13,707 bases of DNA from Syntrophomonadaceae bacterium (GTDB lineage: Bacteria; Bacillota; Syntrophomonadia; Syntrophomonadales; Syntrophomonadaceae). Shown here one piece after another: positions 1 to 7,401 of the stretch. Location of the stretch: positions 1-13,707 of the forward strand of contig JAQUBU010000039.1 in the NCBI GenBank assembly GCA_028686565.1. Direction: 5' to 3'. Within the stretch, counting starts at the first letter, position 1; every line of letters begins with the position of its first letter. Position numbers and translations under genes: made by a program. Under the pieces are notes generated by a model that had not been told where the DNA came from, did not search any database, and saw only the letters and a program-made list of their open reading frames with translations.

Positions 1-150
1 AGGACAGGGAAGTGGGGGGGACGTGGGGACAGGAACCTTGTCCCGCTCCCCACGTGAATTTGTCAGGGACAAGGTTCCTGTCCCCACGTCCCCTCCGGGA
101 CAAGGTTCCTGTCCCCACGTCCCCCCCCCCACGTCTCTCCCCACGTCCCT
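1..150. repeat. Cluster of REP-like palindromic 28-bp units
   Basis: Three exact copies of one 28-bp unit are present: 66-93 and 97-124 on the plus strand and 17-44 on the minus strand. The unit is GGGACAAGGTTCCTGTCCCC followed by ACGTCCCC. Its first 19 bases form an imperfect palindrome with GGGACA/TGTCCC arms. Partial pieces (CCCCACGT) lie at 47-54, 126-134 and 138-147. The cluster ends a few bases from the mobB stop codon. G-rich units of this kind are usually dispersed intergenic repeats, some of them mobilised by REP-associated tyrosine transposases; no such gene is visible here. On mobB mRNA the units would fold as 3' hairpins, so they may also act as its terminator or stabiliser. Confidence 0.85.
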
Positions 151-155
151 CCTGA

Positions 156-647
156 TTAATCATTTTGAATAAAGGTCTCGAGCAAAAGATCAGCAAGTGA
201 ATCAAGTTGTTCAAAAGAGAATAAAGGAATATCATAATTAGCCCGGGCATCGCTGACAACAGCTAAGACCTCGTGGTTTATGCCTATTTTTTCAGGTTGA
301 TATTCTTCTCGTATTATTACGATTTTTGGATGTGGCTCGTGTTTAAAGCCTTCCAATAGAATCAGGTCAACATCTGAAACAGTACTTAGGATATCGTTTA
401 ATTCGGGAGGTGTCGGACAACGTTGATGAATCGTAAAAGATGAGGGACCAACAACTATTACCTTTTGGGCACCAGATTCATAATGCTGCCAGGAATCTTT
501 TCCGGGAATGTCTATATCATAGCCGTGACTGGCATGTTTGATAGCAGCTACCCGGTATCCCCGTTTGCTCAATATTTTTATCATACTAGAAACGACCATG
601 GTTTTTCCCGAGTTGGAATAACCAACAAAACCAATAACAGGTATCAT
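156..647 (-). CDS. mobB: MobB, molybdopterin-guanine dinucleotide biosynthesis adaptor GTPase
   Basis: This 163-residue protein belongs to the MobB family, P-loop GTP-binding proteins that assist MobA in converting molybdopterin to the guanine dinucleotide cofactor of Mo/W enzymes such as formate dehydrogenase. It shows a Walker A motif GYSNSGKT at residues 9-16, the family segment IKHASH (36-41) followed by GKDSWQHYESGA (49-60), and LLEGFKHEPHPKI (97-109). The length is normal for stand-alone MobB. The ATG at 647 is preceded on the minus strand by AAAGGGGAA, a good Shine-Dalgarno. The gene stands alone, diverging from yqfC across 477 bp, with no mobA or moeA adjacent. The REP-like cluster lies just past its stop codon. 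The molybdate-binding-type regulator at the far end is the only other Mo-linked gene in the window. Confidence 0.93.
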   Translation of the reverse strand: MIPVIGFVGYSNSGKTMVVSSMIKILSKRGYRVAAIKHASHGYDIDIPGKDSWQHYESGAQKVIVVGPSSFTIHQRCPTPPELNDILSTVSDVDLILLEGFKHEPHPKIVIIREEYQPEKIGINHEVLAVVSDARANYDIPLFSFEQLDSLADLLLETFIQND

Positions 648-688
648 TTATTTCCCCTTTCTTTATATAACGAATTAAAATATATTCC

Positions 689-826
689 CCGCTTCTTTAA
701 GCGGTCGAGTTTCTGTTAACAAAACAGGCAATGAGTTATAACGATGTACTGCCTCGTTGCATCAGCATGTTGAAACTACTGCGCAGTTTCTTCTGGTGCT
801 TAATCTCCCACTTAATTGCAGCGGTG
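689..826 (+). repeat. Dispersed structured intergenic repeat, copy A
   Basis: It aligns almost gap-free with 8304-8442 (copy B). The two share the hairpin CCGCTTCTTWAAGCGG, the block CAAAACAGGCA, GTTATA, and a 29-bp identical segment (773-801 here, 8387-8415 in copy B) that reads AAACTACTGCGCAGTTTC and then TTCTGGTGCTT. Potential stems: CCGCTT/AAGCGG (689-694/699-704), CTGTT/AACAG near 713-727, AGGCA/TGCCT near 727-753, and AAACT/AGTTT (773-777/785-789). This copy sits between divergent genes, so it is not simply the 3' terminator of a plus-strand gene. No ORF is evident. Function unknown: MITE-like element or structured RNA. Confidence 0.75.
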
Positions 827-1058
827 CAAAAGAATTATTTCTTTCGATGCTAAAAACCCAAGCGATCAATATCTAACAAATTTCTCACTTCATTATATAT
901 TATCCTGCATATCAAAAGCATACAAATATCTGCTTGCATATTGAGGCAGAGGACGTATTGGGGGGGATGTAAGAAATTTAAGATAATCTGCGAAATCTCT
1001 GGTCTGACCCGACTTGTATGTTTATCTGCTAAAAATTACTTCCTTAAGCCATCCTTAA

Positions 1059-1087
1059 GAATTTTGTGCTTATCTAATTCATATATT
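1059..1087 (+). promoter_or_regulatory. Possible sigma-E-type promoter for yqfCD
   Basis: GAATTTT at 1059-1065 is separated by 14 bases from CATATATT at 1080-1087. This loosely fits the mother-cell sigma-E pattern (-35 ATATT-like, -10 CATA-rich), and the B. subtilis yqfCD genes belong to the sigma-E regulon. The -10 ends 37 bases before the yqfC ATG. The -35 match is weak, so this is a suggestion only. Confidence 0.3.
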
Positions 1088-1124
1088 TTGTGATGAGGGG
1101 TTTAAATATTAAGGAGGGAAAATC

Positions 1125-1403
1125 ATGGACCGGCGCAGAGAAAGAATAAATAAGGTCGTTACGGACTTTTTAGAAATACCTAAAGACCTGGTTTTAGACC
1201 TGCCCAAGGTAACCTTGTTAGGCCGCAATGAACTATATTTGGAAAACCATCGGGGGATTATCGAGTTTACTATTAATCGCCTCAGAATAAATCTTAACCG
1301 GGGATTTCTGGAAATCGAAGGTGAAAAATTGGAGATTAAAAACCTTATGCCAGATGAGATGGCCGTATCTGGTGAGATTTACTCCATAAAATATCTGGAT
1401 TGA
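1125..1403 (+). CDS. yqfC: YqfC, YabP/YqfC-family sporulation protein
   Basis: This 92-residue soluble protein has the family layout: a basic N-terminus, LPKVTLLGRNELYLENHRGI (about 27-46), and beta-rich segments ending SGEIYSIKYLD. YqfC and its partner YqfD are made in the mother cell in Bacillus and are needed for efficient sporulation; the biochemical role is not settled. The ATG has an optimal AAGGAGG at 1111-1117, seven bases upstream. The stop lies 15 bp before yqfD, the conserved pairing. It is the first gene of the plus-strand cluster. Its presence suggests spore-forming ancestry but does not show that this strain sporulates. Confidence 0.9.
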   Translation: MDRRRERINKVVTDFLEIPKDLVLDLPKVTLLGRNELYLENHRGIIEFTINRLRINLNRGFLEIEGEKLEIKNLMPDEMAVSGEIYSIKYLD

Positions 1404-1418
1404 AAAGAGAGGTGAAAT

Positions 1419-2621
1419 ATGGGTAAGCGGATTTTTGATCAGTTGGGCGGTGTTATCGGGGTTAAGATTAGTGGTCAAAAACAGGAAAAAGTAATTAATA
1501 TGGCATTAAGCAGAGGTATATATATTTGGGATATAAAAAAAGAACATAATAGTATTGTTCTAAAAGTCAAGGCAAGTGGTTATGAGGCACTTAAGAGCAT
1601 TTGTGAAGAGAATGATTATATTCTGGAAATCACCAATAAACAGGGTTTCCCCTTTTTTAAGGGCGTATTTAAAAGGAGAGTAGGATTTCTAAGCGGGGCC
1701 TTGATTTTTGTGGCATCTTTATATCTATTATCATCTTTTATTTGGTTTGTCGATGTCAGTGGGAATAAACAAGTTGAAAAAAAACGCATACTAACAAGCG
1801 CAGCAAAATATGGAGTTTATGAGGGTGCAGCAAAATGGGGTTTTATTACCAGCGAAGTTGAGAAAGCTATGCATAAGGAACTTAGTGAACTTGCTTATAT
1901 AAAGGTGGGGATAGATGGTGTTAAGGCCAATATTGAAGTGGTGGAAAAAGTATTTCCGCAGGATGAGATAAGCGGGCAATGTCATATGGTAGCATCCAAA
2001 GATGGTGTGGTCAAGGAAGTGCTGGTTCTGGACGGGCAGCCAGCAGTCAAGGAAGGTGATGTAGTTGCACGTGGAGAAATCTTAATCTCGGGAATAATGT
2101 TTCCATCCACCAGTCCTTTTCTTATAGAGGAAAATACTATAGAAGTAAAGCAGCCCTATATGGTTAGAGCCAGAGGGACCGTTAAGGCAGAGGTTAATTA
2201 TCAGAGTTATGGAGAATGCCGTCTTGTGTCCGAAGAAACTATTCTTACCGGTAACAAGAAAAGTAGAATTTATATTGAAATTCCAGGCAGGAAGATCCGA
2301 ATTATAGGGCAGAAGGGGGATGCTTTTCCGTATTACAGTTTGACGACGGAACACAAAACAGTAAATACTCCGATTGGCAGCCTCAGTATATACAGAGAAA
2401 CAATGGCGGAACAAGTGAAGAAAAAAACTGAATATAGTGCTGAACAAGCTGAAAAAATAGCAAAAAGCAAAGCGGTAAAAATTTTGTCTTCGCGAATAAA
2501 GAATCAAAAGGTTCTGAATTCAAAAATTGAAATAATATCTTCACCTAGCGATCCAATACTCAGAATAAAATTGTCGATTAATACTATCGAAGATATTGCT
2601 GTTGCCCGACCATTTAAATAG
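1419..2621 (+). CDS. yqfD: YqfD, sporulation membrane protein
   Basis: At 400 residues it matches the usual YqfD length (about 400). A soluble N-terminal part (1-85) contains a ferredoxin-like segment, KVINMALSRGIYIWDI. One transmembrane segment spans about 88-110 (VGFLSGALIFVASLYLLSSF), followed by VDVSGNKQVEKKRI, which resembles a POTRA-like start. The long extracytoplasmic region ends with an alternating-charge helix near 330-360. YqfD is a sigma-E-dependent membrane protein required for sporulation and linked in later work to spore envelope assembly. The ATG is preceded by GAGAGGTGA. The gap of 75 bp to phoH is the longest within the yqfC-dgkA run and holds a promoter. Confidence 0.92.
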   Translation: MGKRIFDQLGGVIGVKISGQKQEKVINMALSRGIYIWDIKKEHNSIVLKVKASGYEALKSICEENDYILEITNKQGFPFFKGVFKRRVGFLSGALIFVASLYLLSSFIWFVDVSGNKQVEKKRILTSAAKYGVYEGAAKWGFITSEVEKAMHKELSELAYIKVGIDGVKANIEVVEKVFPQDEISGQCHMVASKDGVVKEVLVLDGQPAVKEGDVVARGEILISGIMFPSTSPFLIEENTIEVKQPYMVRARGTVKAEVNYQSYGECRLVSEETILTGNKKSRIYIEIPGRKIRIIGQKGDAFPYYSLTTEHKTVNTPIGSLSIYRETMAEQVKKKTEYSAEQAEKIAKSKAVKILSSRIKNQKVLNSKIEIISSPSDPILRIKLSINTIEDIAVARPFK

Positions 2622-2631
2622 GCAGCAAATG

Positions 2632-2659
2632 GCATATGAACAACTCCATATGCTATAAT
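2632..2659 (+). promoter_or_regulatory. Extended -10 promoter for phoH, with overlapping dyad
   Basis: TGCTATAAT at 2651-2659 is a perfect TGn extended -10 with consensus TATAAT, 37 bases before the phoH start. No good -35 lies upstream (GGCATA at 17-bp spacing), as is common for extended -10 promoters. A dyad GCATATG/CATATGC (2632-2638 and 2647-2653, 8-base spacer) covers the -35 to -10 spacer, so it could be an operator. The site would let the housekeeping genes be transcribed independently of yqfCD. Confidence 0.55.
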
Positions 2660-2696
2660 AACCTTGAGATTGAAACAAAATAGGAGGATTGTGTGC

Positions 2697-3662
2697 TTGG
2701 AAGAAAAGGAAGCCAGGATAATCCTGAAAGATAATCAAAAGGCGGGTATTTTCTTGGGAACTGGTGATGAAAATTTTCGCTATCTTAAAAACCTGTGTCC
2801 TGCTGAAATCTTTGCCCGGGGTACGGAGATTACCGTTCGAGGCAAAGCGGCGGATGTTGATTTCACCTTGCAATTGCTGGAGAGTTTAATAGATATCGTT
2901 GAAAGCGAAGGACATCTGGCTATTAGCGATATTAACTATTTTAATAATTTAACTCAAAAAGGGGAAAAAACCAAGCATCAGGATATAGTATCCGGTAATA
3001 TATTGAACACTGCCCGGGGGAAAGCTGTTAAAGCCAAGACTTTGCGGCAAAAAAAATATATTCAATCCATATTAAGTGATGATGTGGTTTTTGCAATAGG
3101 TCCTGCAGGTACAGGAAAAACCTATTTGGCAGTTGTTATGGCCGTGGGTGCTCTGCGTAACACAGAAGTAGAAAGAATACGACTGGTCAGGCCCGTAGTA
3201 GAAGCCGGTGAAAAACTTGGTTTTTTACCGGGCGATTTTATAGTGCTAGTCAATCCTTATTTACGGCCCTTATATGACGGGCTCTTCGATATTCTGGGGG
3301 TTGATATTACCCAGCGTTATATGGAAAAGAACATTATTGAAGTTGCGCCTTTGGCTTATATGCGGGGAAGAACTCTTAATGATGCCTTTATAATTCTGGA
3401 TGAAGCCCAAAACACTACCCCTCAGCAAATGAAGATGTTTTTGACCAGATTGGGGTTCGGTTCGAAAGCGGTTATAACCGGGGATATAACTCAGGTTGAT
3501 TTACCTAAAGAAGAATATTCAGGTTTAATTGAAATTCAGAAAATACTGGGTCAGGTTAAGGGAATATCCTTTGAATATCTTACTAAAGATGATGTCATCC
3601 GGCACCCATTGGTGCAAAAGATAATCAATGCCTATGAGTCTTATGAGGAGGCTGGCAATTAG
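2697..3662 (+). CDS. phoH: PhoH-family ATPase
   Basis: PhoH-like proteins are P-loop ATPases of the helicase-like superfamily, tied to RNA and ribosome metabolism and conserved next to ybeY. I place the start at TTG 2697: AGGAGG at 2682-2687 lies nine bases upstream, whereas a start at 2664 would put that Shine-Dalgarno inside the coding sequence. This gives 321 residues. Walker A is GPAGTGKT (135-142), Walker B IILDEAQ (232-238), and the S/TGD motif AVITGDITQVDLP follows. The normally conserved stretch LPGDLxEKVDPYLRPLYDAL reads LPGDFIVLVNPYLRPLYDGL, replacing the Glu-Lys pair and the Asp. A 35-bp gap separates it from pgpH. Confidence 0.94.
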   Translation: MEEKEARIILKDNQKAGIFLGTGDENFRYLKNLCPAEIFARGTEITVRGKAADVDFTLQLLESLIDIVESEGHLAISDINYFNNLTQKGEKTKHQDIVSGNILNTARGKAVKAKTLRQKKYIQSILSDDVVFAIGPAGTGKTYLAVVMAVGALRNTEVERIRLVRPVVEAGEKLGFLPGDFIVLVNPYLRPLYDGLFDILGVDITQRYMEKNIIEVAPLAYMRGRTLNDAFIILDEAQNTTPQQMKMFLTRLGFGSKAVITGDITQVDLPKEEYSGLIEIQKILGQVKGISFEYLTKDDVIRHPLVQKIINAYESYEEAGN

Positions 3663-3697
3663 AGTGGCCTATAGTATGTACCATTAGGAGTGTTGGA

Positions 3698-5890
3698 ATG
3701 AAAATCAATAGTGTATTTGCTTTTCTGTGGGACAAAATATATGGTTTTTTGAACCGGCCAGGGACCAGGAAGGTTATGGGTTTGCTGGTCTTTTTCTCTA
3801 TAACCATATTCATATTGTTCAGCAGTTTTTCCCCCACCCAGGTTATGTTGCGGCCGGATGAAGTGGCCCAGCGCAATATTCAGTCCAACATCAATGCAGT
3901 TATCGTTGATGAAAAACAGACTGAGGAACTCAGAAAACAAGCTGAGTCTAAAGTACAAAAGGTTTATCAGGAAGATAAGTATGCTTATGCAAATGTAGAA
4001 ACTGAGATTAACAACTTCTACCTTGAGCAAATATCAGCTGATGGTGATGGTGACAAGAAAAACCGTATAAAAGAACTGCTTAATAGTTTGAGTATAAAGA
4101 AGCTCAACGAGAAACGGCAATTTAGCGATGAGGAACTAGTTGACTATATTCTCAATACTTCATCTGCAGATTTGGAAAAAATGAGACAAACTTCAGTTAG
4201 TCTGGTCAAGGTGATCATGGACAAACCTTTGACGGAAGAAACTATGCAGGGCGCATTCGAACAAATCGAAAAACAGGTGGATTCAGTAGCCTTTGCTCCT
4301 CAGGCCAGAGAAATAATGAAGCTTGCCATTATTAGCAATTTAAAACCGAACCTCCTTTTTAATAAGGAAGCCACTAATAATGCTATTACTGAAGCAATAG
4401 ATTCAGTGCAATCGGTACAAAAGACCATAAAAGCCGGTGAAATCATTGTCCGTGAGGGTGACCGGGTTACTGCTGAACAAATTTCTGTTCTTGAACAACT
4501 GGGTATTCAGAGATCCAGAAGTTATCCTTTGACCATTTTAGGATCAGGGCTTTTTGTGCTATTAACATTTTGGCTTATTATTGAGTTTTTAAGACGATAT
4601 TATCGTGAATTATATGAAAACGACCGTTCAATGCTTTTGATTGGCTTGATATTTATAATTATATTGTTAATTACCAGGTTTATAACTATAATCAAAATTA
4701 GTGATCAGCCGGAGCTGAATACTTTGATGGGCTACCTTGCTCCGGTAGCAGCCGGGTCGATGCTTGTAGCCATACTATTGAATACTAATTTGGCTTACTT
4801 TTTAACCATGATAATGGCCATTTATGTTGGTTTATTAAGTGAAGGCAACCAGTTGTTTTATGGTATTACGGCCTTTGTAGGCGGAACAGTAGGTGTTTTT
4901 CAAGTTCACCGACTAAACCAAATCTCGGATTTAGCCAGATCAGGTCTTTATATAGCTTTGGTTAATGTGATTTCTATTCTGACTCTATCTCTTATTAGTG
5001 GTAATATGAATCTGAATATGACTGTTGTGGGAATAATTGTTGGAGCAGTAAACGGGATTCTTTCAGCGGTTTTGATGATTGGGGCATTACCCTACTTGGA
5101 GACGGCCTTCTCGATTACAAGCATGAATAAACTTTTGGAATTATCAAATCCCAACCATTATCTTCTTAAGCGGCTGCTTTTAGAAGCTCCCGGTACATAT
5201 CATCATAGTCTTATGGTAGGTAATCTGGCCGAGGCATCTGCCGAATCTATCGGCGCTAATCCCCTGATGGTCAGGATTGGTGCCTATTACCATGATATTG
5301 GCAAAATAAAAAGACCGAATTACTTTGTCGAAAACCAGCAGGTATTTGAAAACCCACATGAAAAAATTGCACCAGCGTTAAGTGCTTTGATTATTACTTC
5401 TCATGTTAAAGATGGGGTTGAGTTGGCACGCGAAGCACGCCTGCCCCAAGTGATTATTGATTTTATTGAACAACACCATGGAACAAGTCTTACAAAATAC
5501 TTTTATAGCCGGGCATTGGAAGAGGACCGGCAGGGTAATTTGGGGGAAGAAAGTTTTCGCTATGAAGGACCTAAGCCGCAAAGCCGGGAAATTGCGCTGG
5601 TGATGCTGGCCGATTCAGTAGAAGCAGCAGTCAGGTCACTTTCAAATCCCAGCCCGGAAAAAATTCGCAATATGGTACGCTTAATAATAAAAGATAAATT
5701 GAATGATGGTCAGCTGGAATTATGTGAACTTACTTTTAGAGATTTAGATACTATCGGCAATTCATTCTGCAAATTACTTGAGGGTGTATATCATAAACGG
5801 ATCGAATACCCTGAAACAATTATAAAAGAGTTCGAAAAAAGGAGAGAAGTAAGTGGAAACCATGATAATCAATCATCAGAACAAAATTAA
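3698..5890 (+). CDS. pgpH: PgpH-type 7TM-HD cyclic-di-AMP phosphodiesterase (YqfF)
   Basis: The protein has 730 residues, close to Bacillus YqfF (about 711). An N-terminal membrane anchor (26-44, VMGLLVFFSITIFILFSSF) is followed by an extracytoplasmic 7TMR-HDED domain (about 50-270), a multi-helix membrane region (about 277-480) and a cytoplasmic HD hydrolase domain. Metal-site residues are visible: H502-H503 (YHHSLMVGN), H532-D533 (YHDIGK), H569 (SHVKDG), H593-H594 (QHHGTS) and D639 (LADSVEA). Family members such as Listeria PgpH hydrolyse c-di-AMP to pApA; the external domain is thought to sense signals. The ATG has AGGAG seven bases upstream. The end overlaps ybeY by 38 bp, implying translational coupling. 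Confidence 0.95.
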   Translation: MKINSVFAFLWDKIYGFLNRPGTRKVMGLLVFFSITIFILFSSFSPTQVMLRPDEVAQRNIQSNINAVIVDEKQTEELRKQAESKVQKVYQEDKYAYANVETEINNFYLEQISADGDGDKKNRIKELLNSLSIKKLNEKRQFSDEELVDYILNTSSADLEKMRQTSVSLVKVIMDKPLTEETMQGAFEQIEKQVDSVAFAPQAREIMKLAIISNLKPNLLFNKEATNNAITEAIDSVQSVQKTIKAGEIIVREGDRVTAEQISVLEQLGIQRSRSYPLTILGSGLFVLLTFWLIIEFLRRYYRELYENDRSMLLIGLIFIIILLITRFITIIKISDQPELNTLMGYLAPVAAGSMLVAILLNTNLAYFLTMIMAIYVGLLSEGNQLFYGITAFVGGTVGVFQVHRLNQISDLARSGLYIALVNVISILTLSLISGNMNLNMTVVGIIVGAVNGILSAVLMIGALPYLETAFSITSMNKLLELSNPNHYLLKRLLLEAPGTYHHSLMVGNLAEASAESIGANPLMVRIGAYYHDIGKIKRPNYFVENQQVFENPHEKIAPALSALIITSHVKDGVELAREARLPQVIIDFIEQHHGTSLTKYFYSRALEEDRQGNLGEESFRYEGPKPQSREIALVMLADSVEAAVRSLSNPSPEKIRNMVRLIIKDKLNDGQLELCELTFRDLDTIGNSFCKLLEGVYHKRIEYPETIIKEFEKRREVSGNHDNQSSEQN

Positions 5891-6323
5891 CTATACCAGG
5901 GAGTTGCAACAATTAATTATAAGTGTAGTTAACACTGCAGCTAAACTGGTTAAACTGGCTAAGAATACTGAACTTAGTATTATGATAGTTGACAACAGCT
6001 ACATTCAAGAGCTCAATTTTATTTATCGCGGCCAAAACAATCCAACTGACGTTCTATCCTTTGCTATGAATGAATTGAGTGAAGCAGAAATGGACTTTGA
6101 TGTCCCCGGGGAAATCAATGTTTTGGGTGATATTGTAATTTCGCTGGAACAAGCGGCTGCCCAATGTGAGGAATACGGGCATAGTTTAGAACGGGAACTG
6201 GGATTTCTGGTGGTTCACGGAATGCTGCACTTGCTTGGTTATGATCATGAAAGTGAAGAAGAACGCAGCGCGATGCAGGATCTGGAAGATCGTATAATGC
6301 AGTTGGTTAAACTGGAAAGGTAG
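5853..6323 (+). CDS. ybeY: YbeY endoribonuclease / rRNA maturation factor
   Basis: This 156-residue metalloprotein carries the signature HGMLHLLGYDH with zinc ligands H122, H126 and H132. The conserved Arg/PTDVLSF segment (YRGQNNPTDVLSFAMNE, about 57-73) is intact. YbeY is a single-strand endoribonuclease involved in 16S rRNA 3'-end maturation and late 70S quality control. GTG 5853 is chosen because AAAGGAG (5838-5844) is eight bases upstream; the in-frame ATG at 5862 would be too far from it. The gene begins inside the 3' end of pgpH, in a different frame, and ends eight bases before dgkA. The phoH-pgpH-ybeY-dgkA order matches Bacillus. Confidence 0.96.
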   Translation: METMIINHQNKINYTRELQQLIISVVNTAAKLVKLAKNTELSIMIVDNSYIQELNFIYRGQNNPTDVLSFAMNELSEAEMDFDVPGEINVLGDIVISLEQAAAQCEEYGHSLERELGFLVVHGMLHLLGYDHESEEERSAMQDLEDRIMQLVKLER

Positions 6324-6331
6324 TTGCTTGA

Positions 6332-6697
6332 ATGGGAGGACGGAAATTAATAGCTAGTTTTTCCCATGCTCTGGCAGGTATTGTATATGCTTTTATAAGT
6401 GAAAGAAATATGAGAGTTCACGGGGCAGCAACCATAATAATAGTAGCTTTAGGCTGCATTTTGCACCTCGAACGTCTGGAATGGGGATTGCTTTTCCTTA
6501 CTATATTTATGGTACTTGTTGCAGAGACTATTAATACTGCTGTAGAGATAAGCGTTGACCTAATTACCAATGATTATCATCCTCTGGCCAAACTCGCCAA
6601 GAACGTGGCAGCCGGGGCAGTGCTCCTGGCTGCTATTAATGCACTTATTATGGCTGTGGTAATTTTCGGACCTTATTTAAGTAATTTTAATTTTTAA
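6332..6697 (+). CDS. dgkA: DgkA-type undecaprenol/diacylglycerol kinase, with Asp-to-Asn change
   Basis: A 121-residue small integral membrane kinase. A surface helix (1-20) with Glu24 in FISERNMRVHG is followed by three hydrophobic segments (about 33-46, 51-64 and 94-113). The motif VAETINTAVEISVDLI carries E65, N68 and E72. Gram-positive members mostly phosphorylate undecaprenol, feeding lipid-carrier recycling for cell-wall synthesis. The segment normally read as AKDxAAGAVL is AKNVAAGAVL here: codon 91 is AAC (6602-6604), Asn in place of the family Asp (E. coli D95, important for activity). All other key residues are present, so activity may be reduced or the position tolerant. The Shine-Dalgarno GGAAAGG sits at the end of ybeY. 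Confidence 0.93.
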   Translation: MGGRKLIASFSHALAGIVYAFISERNMRVHGAATIIIVALGCILHLERLEWGLLFLTIFMVLVAETINTAVEISVDLITNDYHPLAKLAKNVAAGAVLLAAINALIMAVVIFGPYLSNFNF

Positions 6698-7000
6698 ATT
6701 CTAAATTATGCCAGAAAACTTACCAATAATAACAAGACTATTTTTTTATTTCTTGAAATGTTTTATTTTAGCTCAACTTTTGTAGTTAATATTGAAAGAA
6801 ATTAGCAGCTTTTGAGCAACTGGCGCAGGAGCATTATAACATCCCTGAGTACCGAACCTAAGCAGATGGTATTATTGAACAACGGAGCGGGCGCGAGAAA
6901 GCTATGAATTTCTTTCAAGTGCGAAACTTGTATTTTTAAGTAATTAGAGGTAGGTTAAAATAGTTTTTAAATTTTTAGTATTTTTGGAGGATAGACATAT
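6698..7000. other. Intergenic region dgkA / cdd
   Basis: 303 bp. The two ends are very AT-rich (6698-6790 and 6937-6985). The middle (about 6811-6900) has clearly more G and C and reads like decayed coding sequence, entered separately. The cdd Shine-Dalgarno GGAGG is at 6986-6990. I see no strong terminator after dgkA and no clear sigma-A promoter before cdd. Confidence 0.6.
6796..6939 (+). pseudogene. Possible gene remnant with one in-frame stop
   Basis: Reading in frame from 6796 gives KKLAAFEQLAQEHYNIPEYR and Thr, then TAA at 6859-6861, then ADGIIEQRSGREKAMNFF and QVRNLYF before TAA at 6937-6939. The amino-acid make-up on both sides of the internal stop looks protein-like, and base composition differs from the flanks. 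There is no start codon with a Shine-Dalgarno, and I do not recognise the family. It may be a broken gene fragment or chance. Confidence 0.3.
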
Positions 7001-7387
7001 TTGGATAAACTTGATTTAATAACTATGGCCCGTGAGGCTCAAAAACAGGCATATGCTCCCTATTCCGAATTCCTGGTGGGAGCAGTCCTTGTGACAAAAA
7101 GTGGGAAAATATATACTGGAGCCAATATTGAGAACTCTTCATATGGACTCTCTATTTGCGCTGAACGAGTGGCAGTTTTCAAAGCTGTAAATGCCGGTGA
7201 ACACGATTTTGAGACCATAATTATTTGCAGCAGCGGTAAGGGGTTTATTTATCCCTGCGGTGCTTGTTTACAGGTATTGGCTGAGTTTTCGAAAGATATA
7301 ACAGTAATAATTACCGATGAAAAAAACCAGCATAAAGAATATAATTTGAATGAAATGTTACCTCAAGTTTTTTCTTTGGGCAAATAG
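7001..7387 (+). CDS. cdd: Cytidine deaminase
   Basis: A 128-residue homotetrameric-type cytidine deaminase converting cytidine and deoxycytidine to uridine and deoxyuridine in pyrimidine salvage. The zinc and catalytic motif CAE (C53, E55) and PCGAC (C86, C89) are intact, as is the substrate-binding NIEN (42-45). The length is typical of the short Bacillus type. The start is TTG 7001, with GGAGG ten bases upstream and no better ATG (the one at 7025 would remove the first helix). It lies 14 bp before era, the order seen in Bacillus. DeoC further along acts in the same salvage network. Confidence 0.96.
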   Translation: MDKLDLITMAREAQKQAYAPYSEFLVGAVLVTKSGKIYTGANIENSSYGLSICAERVAVFKAVNAGEHDFETIIICSSGKGFIYPCGACLQVLAEFSKDITVIITDEKNQHKEYNLNEMLPQVFSLGK

Positions 7388-7401
7388 GAGGAGTAATTCG
7401 A

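Larger units (their letters stand above)
648..1124. other. Divergent intergenic region mobB / yqfC
   Basis: This 477-bp stretch holds no convincing gene. It contains copy A of the dispersed structured repeat (689-826), an AT-rich segment (about 827-930), a run of seven G at 960-966, a tandem TCCTTAAG (1041-1048 and 1052-1059, 11-bp period, each containing the palindrome CTTAAG), and a possible sporulation-sigma promoter before yqfC. The mobB promoter must lie near 660-700 on the minus strand, but I cannot pick out a good one. Confidence 0.7.

Noticed and set aside
17..124. CRISPR array from the exact 28-bp repeats
   Set aside because: The copies are in mixed orientation with 21- and 3-base spacings, the unit is palindromic and G/C-run rich, and no cas gene is present; a REP-like cluster fits better.
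465..719. 84-codon plus-strand open frame over mobB
   Set aside because: It lies opposite mobB, has no Shine-Dalgarno and no recognisable protein character; it is a shadow frame.
940..970. GAGGACGTATT plus a run of seven G as another REP unit
   Set aside because: It only vaguely resembles the left-edge units and lacks the palindromic core.
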